Source: Apiospora phragmitis (taxonomy: Eukaryota; Ascomycota; Sordariomycetes; Amphisphaeriales; Apiosporaceae). From it: 64,000 nucleotides of DNA. This document shows positions 57,441-64,000 of this stretch, piece after piece; positions within the stretch are counted from its first letter, which is position 1; the number at the start of each line of letters is the position of its first letter. The position numbers and the translations under genes are program-made. The DNA lies in NCBI GenBank assembly GCA_038363925.1, contig JAQQWL010000013.1, positions 2,542,001 to 2,606,000 of the forward strand. The letters run 5' to 3'. Below the pieces are notes generated by a model. It saw only the letters and a program-made list of their open reading frames with translations, did not search any database and was not told where the DNA came from.

Positions 57441-58730
57441 TTAAGCGGTGGTGGTGGTGGTGGGGGCGGCAGTAGCAGCAGGAGCAGGCTCGGCCTCAGC
57501 ACTCTTGTTGCTGCTGGCATCCTTCCCCTTGCTACCGCCATTAAGAGCCAACGCATCCTTGACCCAGGCGAACAAGCTCGACTTGCGCTTATGCGTGCGC
57601 GGCGTAGCCGAGGCCTCGTCCTTACCCAATCTCAACCCCGCCATGCCGGCTGAGACCTCGTACGTGCTCGACGCGGCGGGGGTGGGCGGGCCCTCGACCC
57701 CTTCGCCGACGAGCGGCTTGCGGCCCCAGACCCAGCGGAACTCCTGCCCGACGAGCCCGGCGTCGAAGTCGGCCTTGATCTGGCGGAAGAGCTCGTGCAC
57801 GCGCTCGCGCGTCGCGAGCCCGGGCGTGTCGCCCTGGTCCGCGACGCCCAGCGCCGACTGGTAGCACACGGTGTACAGCACGTCGGCGCCCAGGCGCTGG
57901 ATCTTCTCGTCCTGCAGCACGTTGAAGACCTCCTTGTTGATGTCGCGCAGGCCGGCGTCCTTGAACCAGCCGGGGAGCTTGAAGGCGGGGCTGTTTTTAA
58001 AGTTGGCGTTGTTAGCAGGGATGATGGATGATGTGCTTTTGGAAATCGGTTTTTCTCTCTCTCTGCCTCTGGTGCGGGGGAAAGAGGGGGGAATGTTGAA
58101 TTTGGGGGTTGGTACTTACATGGGCTCACGTCCCAGGGCCATGGTGCGCTTGATCTCGTGTCCTAGGTACTCGTCGAACGCCAGACTGGGCGGGATGGTC
58201 TGCCAGCCGTGCCAGCCGCCCTCATGCCAGAGCAGGTGCCCGCCCGGCTTGAGGAGGGCGACCATGGCCTGGATGACGCGGGGCCACTCGTCTTTGCGCC
58301 AGGAGAAGAACTGGAGGCGGGCGTGGACGAGATCATAGGAGCCGGACATGTTCATCTCCTCGGGGAAGGGCTGGGTGGCGTCGCCGCCCATGAGGCGGAC
58401 ATTCTTGGGCAGCGTGTCGGCGGCCGGGAACTTGGACGTGTCCGGGTCGAAGCCGTCGAGCTGCTTGGTGCTGGGCACCTGCTCCGCCAGCGTCGTCAGG
58501 AAGCAGCCCGTGCCGGTGCCGACGTCGATGACGCGTGCGCCGCCCTTGATGGACTCCAGGTGCGCCTTGATGTGGGGAGGCACCGCGTGCCCACCCTGCA
58601 TGGGTAGGTATAGGTTGTAGTGGTTCGAGTCCAGCCGGTTGGTCTCGACCTCGTTGGTGTGGTTCAGGGTGTAGAGCGGCTTAGCGCTGTTCATGTCGAC
58701 GTTGCTGCTGCCGGCTGTTGTATCTGCCAT
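57441..58730 (-). CDS. Class I SAM-dependent methyltransferase
   Basis: Exons 58730-58120 and 57990-57441 give 386 residues. The 129-nt intron has GTAAGT, GCTAAC and AACAG and joins in phase (EP-I-PAFKLPGW). Motif I is VIDVGTGTG at residues 67-75, followed by a motif-II-like acidic end (LDGFDPD), a GGDATQPFP segment, SYDLVHARLQFFSW (motif IV region) and ALLKPGGHLLWHEGG, the post-IV strand typical of UbiE-like fungal methyltransferases, often found in secondary-metabolite clusters. The C-terminal ~100 residues are lysine, alanine and threonine rich, ending in a Thr run encoded by a GGT repeat. The substrate cannot be told. The adenylate-forming enzyme 2.8 kb away could be a partner, but this is inference. 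Confidence 0.85.
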
Positions 58731-61503
58731 GATGCCTGCACGGGTTTTTCGGTTAAAGATTACTACTTAGTAATGTGATGATATATGGTTATGTGACGGG
58801 GATGCGGCGTTCTCAGGTGTGTGTCGGTGCGTTGGTGATCCCTGGCTTTGGCGGCGCACGGATGGTGATGGGAGCACTGGGTGGTAGAGGCGTGAGTCGG
58901 AGAGAAAGGGATGGGAGCGGGAGCTAAGACGATCCTCGTTCTTTAGGCGGTTTTAGGTGTTATTCTAGGGCCTAGTATTCCTGATACAACGGGCGGTACG
59001 GTAGGGATCAACCTTGAAAGGATTTTCTTCTGACAGTTGGGAATATTATTTCCGAACGATGAACGAATTTAAATAGACTTTGAGCTTGGGCCTATATACA
59101 TATTTATACCCATAGAGTTTCGTTGCTGGTCTATAAATGTAACCGCAGAAAGAGGGGACCGGAGGGACCTGAGGGGGGCTCGGCGAGGGCAGGCGCTGCA
59201 GGCGGCAATGCAGGTGCATTCGGCCCATGCCTCACGACCGCATCTGTATCCGTTTCGGTTCGTCTGCCACCTTCCTCGCGCGTTATTGATCGTGTCTTAC
59301 CTCGGCTGCACCCAGATGGCATGGGGCGGTCTTCCTAACAGAGAGATACACGAAGTAGTGAGCTGCATGCTGGTGGGAAGGACCAAAGGAGGTTGGTCAG
59401 GTAGTTGCGACAGAGTCGTAGACGAATGCAGGCGATGCTCCACTGCATGCATTGCAACGGCACGGGAATGGACAGTTCTGCCGTGCTAGTCAGTCTATAC
59501 ATGCACCGTAGTAACGAAGAGGGCATAGCTCTGCTTCACCGACAAAAGGGGGTGTTATGGCAGATGGATCCAAGATATGTGCAAGGCAGGATCAGGAACC
59601 TCCAAATGGAACGATTGCATGTGTATCATGCTTCATCCGGAACAGCATGATGGAGGAAGGGTCTATGTAGTTTGAGAAAACATGATACGTATCCTCTTTC
59701 CTTTCTTTCTTCACGACATGATTGGGATATGTCCCCTGGATACATACACACATACACAACAATGGCTGACAGGCACATAAGACATCTTAGGAATATAACG
59801 CAGCAGCGAAGATGACTTTTGCTGGCGACTTCAAAGAGGGAGGGGCGGGGGTCTCTATTATGTACTGTAAGAAGGAGCTGACATGGATATAGGCCTAGCT
59901 AAACTTAAAGTTCTCACATTATCGGTTGTTCTCCGTAGTTATTAGGACGACATATTAGTTAATATATTGTGGAGAGATGGTTTATTCATCAGCTTATTCA
60001 TCTTCTGCAGTGGTTGCCGCTCATGTCGTTGGGTGGTTGGTGTGTTCTAGTAGTACAGGGAAAATCAGGCTATTGATTTCTTGCACCACGCAGCTAACCC
60101 TTCTCGATTTCCGCCCAACCGATTAAAGCGCGGGTCTTTCGATGATAATCCGTCGAACCTTGCTCTGTACTAGACGATCGTGTATTTGCATAAATATGCA
60201 TAATGTGGGAATGGATGGGTTGTTGCGATAACGTGTGGAACCGTCTGTCCAGACCCCTGATACTGGGCCTTTGACCCCTGGCCGGCGCTATACCCTATAT
60301 AACAATGCCATCGCAGCACTCCGCCCGCAACGCTCCTAAGCGGGCCGCTTGTCCCTCCACTCTCTGCAGTTTTTGCCATGTGGCCCGGCTGGTCAGCACT
60401 TTAAAAGGTCACCCGACTTTCGGCTAACAGGCATATGTATTATTGAAGAGAGGCAGACGTTTAGCGAGACCCGGACGACAGTTCACGTTGAGTGGCCTAT
60501 GCATGCATTATTACTCGTGCATCATGTCGGCCCTCGCTCTGGCCAGCCGTTGGTTCTAAATATTCTTTCCAATGCAACTTGTTAGTCAGAGTAACCCAGG
60601 TTAACTTGGCTGAATCCTTCGTTCTGCTCGCTCCCAATTCGGACTCTGGAAGGATTGACATGGTCAATCTCGCGGAGCATTCGGACGCACGCCCGACGAC
60701 CCTGTAGATAAACGCACCATATGAAGCCATTTGGAATTGCAATTGGCTACACTCCAGGACCCATTCGCCCGGTGGAGCCAATCAAGTACGGAAAAGGGGG
60801 TAGGGGGCCAGGGACAGCCCGAGCAGAATACGACGTGAATCATGGTTGACACGGCCCTCCAAAGAGTGCTGCTTAACTGAAAGCGAATAAACAGGCATCC
60901 ACCCCTGGTCACCGGGGAATGTCCGCTCATACATATCAACTCGGCAAATACAGTACCCTTGCTTGAAGATTCTGCTCATTGGGCAGCACCTTGGCACGGG
61001 ATTATCAGCATTCTGCTCTTGTCACTTGACTTTACCGAGCCGGAGGCTCTTCCTGAAGCAATGAGAGCGAACCACTCCCTTCCGCTTTAAGACCGATGAG
61101 GCGAGAATCGGGACATGGCATGGCATAGCATGGCATGGCATGGAAGCGAAAGGCCCCCCACGCTGCAACTGCAACGGCAAGTCTGTTACGGATCAATCCG
61201 CTTCGTCTCCCCTCCCTCCCTCCTGTTTTAGTTCTGCCTACATACGTCAAACTACGGGTTGGCCCCAAAAAGAACCAACAAGAAGGAGAAAAAGCAAACT
61301 ATCCGTTCCCTCGGGACCTTCCTGATGCCTGCCAACTTTGATCAGAATAAGGAAATGATGAAATGAAAGCGACGAGTCACATCCAAAGAGGCTACTGCAC
61401 TTGCATATTACACCAAAGTTTATTGTTTTTTGGACGTTTTTTATTTTATTTGCATTAGGTAAACCCCCAATCAAAGACGAGACCAAAGAACACCACCCAC
61501 AGG
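58731..61503. other. Long intergenic region, no supported gene
   Basis: About 2.8 kb. Many short frames overlap on both strands (for example 59208-59489 and 60497-60939) without motifs. It separates the methyltransferase from the adenylate-forming enzyme, which is transcribed away from it, so both promoters lie here. Confidence 0.5.
61112..61144. repeat. CATGG/CATGGCA tandem repeat
   Basis: About six imperfect copies of CATGG(CA) in upstream DNA of the adenylate-forming enzyme gene. Confidence 0.7.
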
Positions 61504-63470
61504 ATGGCCAACGGTATCCAACCTACCGTCCCTGGCGAGGTCGGGCGGCGGCTGCTCCCCGTCATCATCGACGAGGTGGCGCGCCAGGACCCGGACCGTG
61601 CCTGGGCGTCGCTGCCGGTCGATGACTACGACCTGGAGCAAGGATTCGAGGACGTGACCTACGCGGCCTTCGCCAACGGCATCAACAAGCTGGCGCACTG
61701 CATCACCAAGGCGCTGGGCCCGCCGCCGCCGGCGGACAAAGCCGGAGGCGAGTTCGACGCCATCGTCTACCTGGGCGTGCCCGACATCCGCTACTACATG
61801 CTGATCCCCGCCGCGGCCAAGGCGGGCCGCCAGGTGCTCTTCAGCTCGCACCTGAACTCGCTGGAGCTGCACCTGTCGCTCATCGAGCAGTGCGGCTGCC
61901 GCGCCATGCTGCTGTCGCGCGGCGTCTACGCCGGCGACATCCTCGAGCAGCTGCCCATGCCCACTGTCGAGATCCCGGAGCTCGACGACCTGCTGGACCT
62001 GGCCGTCAAGGCCGAGCCGTTCCCCTACACCAAGACCTACGACGAGGCCGAGCGGGACCCCTTCGTCATCTGCCAGACCAGCGGCACCACCGGCGCGCCC
62101 CGGCCTATCACATTCCGGCACTCCACCATGAGCACGGTAAGTCTGAACTTTCGTAGTCCTCTTCTCGTACTATGACATCCGCTCCGTAGAATGACAATGC
62201 TAATGGCCCCCTCCCCTACTTTCAGCTGGATATGCAATCAGAGTTGCCCGACGTGGACGGGCGTAAACACATGTTATGGCAGCGGGGCGTCGGGACGCGC
62301 TTCCTGATGGTCGCGTCGCCGTTCCACGCCATCGCCTGCATCTTGGCCATGACGGTGTATGCCTTTGGCGGGTGCACGCTAGTGCCGGGGTTCCGGAACC
62401 GGCCGGTCGAGGGCATCAACGAGATGTGCGACATTATCAAGTACTCCAAAGCGAAGGTCGGGTTCATGCCGAGTTTCCTGATGGAGCTCATCGCGCGTAG
62501 AGACGACGCGGAGGACTACATCAAGCAGATGGATACTGTGGTGTACGGAAATGGTACGTTTTAAAAGAAAAAGAAGCTCATGATGACGTCATTCGCCCAC
62601 CCGCCCGATTTGAAATTCTAACATAAGCCTGCAGGCATTCTCTCCGACTTTGCCGGCCAGAGGTGGTCCAAGACGACGAGGATATTCGACGTGTGGGGCT
62701 CCGCCGAGGTCTGCACGCCGCCGCAGCTCGAGTCGGACCCGGAGGACTACCAGTACTGCTGCTTCGACGTCGAGGCGGGCGGGTGCGTGTTCAAGGAGCG
62801 GGACGACCTGGAGTACTTCGGCGACGACGGGGCGCGCCTGGAGCTGTACGAGCTGGTCATGACGCGGACGCCGCGATCCGAGAAATACATTGGGTACTGG
62901 GCGTGCGTGGGGAGAGAGGGGACCAAAGCGCCTGCCGACCCGCCCTACCCGGAGTACTCGACGCAGGAGGTCTGGACGCCGCACCCGGACCCGGACAAGG
63001 CCCCCTACACGTGGCGCTTCGTGAGCCGGGTGCAGGACCTCGTCGCCGACGCGGGCGAGTTCGCGCTCGCGTTCGAGAAGACGCTGAGCAAGCACGGCAT
63101 GGTGCAGCACGCCATCGTCGTGGGCCAGGGCGGCGAGAAGCCCACCGTGCTGGTCGAGCTGGCCGACGGCTACACCCGCGAGGTGGCGCGCCGGTGCCTG
63201 TGGAAGGACGTGATCGCGCCCGCCAACGAGGACGTGCCCGAGGCCGCGCGCGTGGCCGAGTCGCATGTTGTGTTTGTCGACGCCGGCGCGTTTGTCAGGT
63301 CGACCGAGGGCCACCTGCTGCGCACGCAGACGGTGCAGAAGTTCCAGGGCCGCATCGACGCCGTCTACGGGCGCGCGCCGTCCGAGATTAGTGTGTCGAT
63401 GCGGCCGCGTTACCAGTCCATCATCGAAACGGTCGAGGTTTCGCATGTAGTGGAGGAGGACGAGGCGTAG
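61504..63470 (+). CDS. Stand-alone adenylate-forming (AMP-binding, ANL superfamily) enzyme
   Basis: Exons 61504-62136, 62226-62553 and 62635-63470 give 598 residues; introns of 89 and 81 nt have GTAAGT/TTCAG and GTACGT/GCAG and join in phase. The diagnostic ANL core appears as ICQTSGTTGAPRPI at about residues 190-203; WGSAEVCTPP matches the region of the second core motif (YGxTE), and DLEYF and RFVSRVQD the later hinge region. The protein activates a carboxylic acid with ATP. It ends after the adenylation domain with no carrier or reductase domain, so it resembles the A-domain half of fungal NRPS-like enzymes. The Lys expected near the C-terminus may be in TVQKFQGRI. Codon use is strongly GC-rich. 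Confidence 0.85.
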
Positions 63471-63721
63471 CTCTCTCTCTCTCCGGGGCCTAGCGAGACC
63501 AAACCAATCAAACAAAAGAAAGAAAGAAATATTGTTAGAATAAAAAGATGCTTGGAGCCATCGTGTAATGTATAGTGGGGGTGAGATATTAGTTGTTAGT
63601 AGCGGCCCTTCAGCATCTCGTTTAGAAGAGATTGACCACTTCGTTCTTGTAGTATAGGCTGGCATGCAACTGTCATGGCCACGGCGACGTCATTTTTAGT
63701 GTTCTATGATTACTATGTATC

Positions 63722-63777
<56 letters not shown>

Positions 63778-63819
63778 CTTTACAATAGAATGTACATGCA
63801 TCGTCCCATCACTCACTCA
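63471..63819. other. Intergenic region between convergent genes
   Basis: About 350 bases with two microsatellites: CT and AAAG runs at 63470-63530, and the CA/TA tract listed separately. No gene. Confidence 0.55.
63725..63777. repeat. (CA)n(TA)n microsatellite
   Basis: About 14 CA units followed by about 12 TA units at the convergent 3' ends of two genes. Confidence 0.9.
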
Positions 63820-64000
63820 TCAGCAGGTATAAGCGAGGTCAAAGTGAACCTGCGGCGTGCCATCGAAGTCGGCAGGGACCGCGTACGAAATATTGTAGAA
63901 CCAGTGATCGCGCAGCTGCTTGCCGTACGTGACAGGCAGCGGCATCAGCCCCGGCGCCGAGACGTTGACGTCGAGGCAGGGCAGATCGCCGTCGAACCCG
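63820..64000 (-). CDS. C-terminal end of an unidentified gene (partial)
   Basis: The minus strand from the window edge is open to TGA at 63820-63822, encoding a ~59-residue end that includes CLDVNVSAPGLMPLPVTYG and DHWFYNISYAVPADFDG and finishing LAYTC. It reads like a beta-rich secreted or enzyme domain, but I cannot name it. The 5' part lies beyond the window. Confidence 0.6.
   Translation of the reverse strand, partial: GFDGDLPCLDVNVSAPGLMPLPVTYGKQLRDHWFYNISYAVPADFDGTPQVHFDLAYTC

Noticed and set aside
1..64000. CRISPR arrays, bacterial operons, riboswitches
   Set aside because: No regularly spaced repeats or prokaryotic signals; the sequence is clearly fungal nuclear DNA.

Overview
The window is nuclear DNA of a filamentous ascomycete (Pezizomycotina). 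Evidence: short GT-AG introns (about 40-250 nt) with CTAAC-type branch sites, a HET-domain gene, an XAP5-family gene, a fungal tandem-CCCH gene, UDP-glycosyltransferase remains, Fot1/pogo and Ty3/gypsy elements, and two very AT-rich blocks in which transposon genes are full of C-to-T/G-to-A changes, the signature of repeat-induced point mutation (RIP). All product names come from reading the translations; no database search was possible.

Layout. 1-11.2 kb is gene-bearing: a glycosyltransferase-like gene, XAP5, a small membrane protein, a 678-residue protein with four Cys-rich modules, and a UDP-glycosyltransferase pseudogene. 11.76-15.47 kb is a RIP-mutated Fot/pogo element with a second Fot element nested in it. 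15.5-19.9 kb holds a non-coding stretch and a CCCH zinc-finger gene. 20.39-44.15 kb is one block bounded by near-perfect ~50-bp terminal inverted repeats with TA on each side. It is filled with nested relics: two more copies of the first nested Fot family, two copies of another Fot family, a minus-strand gypsy element, a plus-strand gypsy element with full LTRs and target duplication, and four copies of a ~205-bp LTR-like repeat. Normal sequence returns at 44.15 kb: pyroglutamyl peptidase, a tRNA-Phe gene, a decayed multi-module cytochrome-b5-like gene, three hypothetical genes, a broken HET gene, a methyltransferase, a stand-alone adenylate-forming enzyme and the 3' end of a minus-strand gene.

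The most unusual feature is the tRNA-Phe(GAA) gene at 45929-46080. Besides its ordinary 21-nt anticodon-loop intron it carries a 58-nt insertion exactly at the T-stem/T-loop boundary. That insertion has a spliceosomal 5' site (GTAAGC), a branch-like GCTAAC and a terminal AG. Its exact removal restores a perfect 5-bp T stem and a 7-nt T loop.

The other theme is decay around the transposon blocks. The UDP-glycosyltransferase and the b5-like gene, which face the AT-rich blocks, carry nonsense codons of the RIP type (TGG to TAG/TGA, CAA to TAA) plus frame breaks. However, single-base frame breaks also occur in well-conserved genes such as XAP5, so some may be assembly indels. Frame-break calls here need read-level confirmation.
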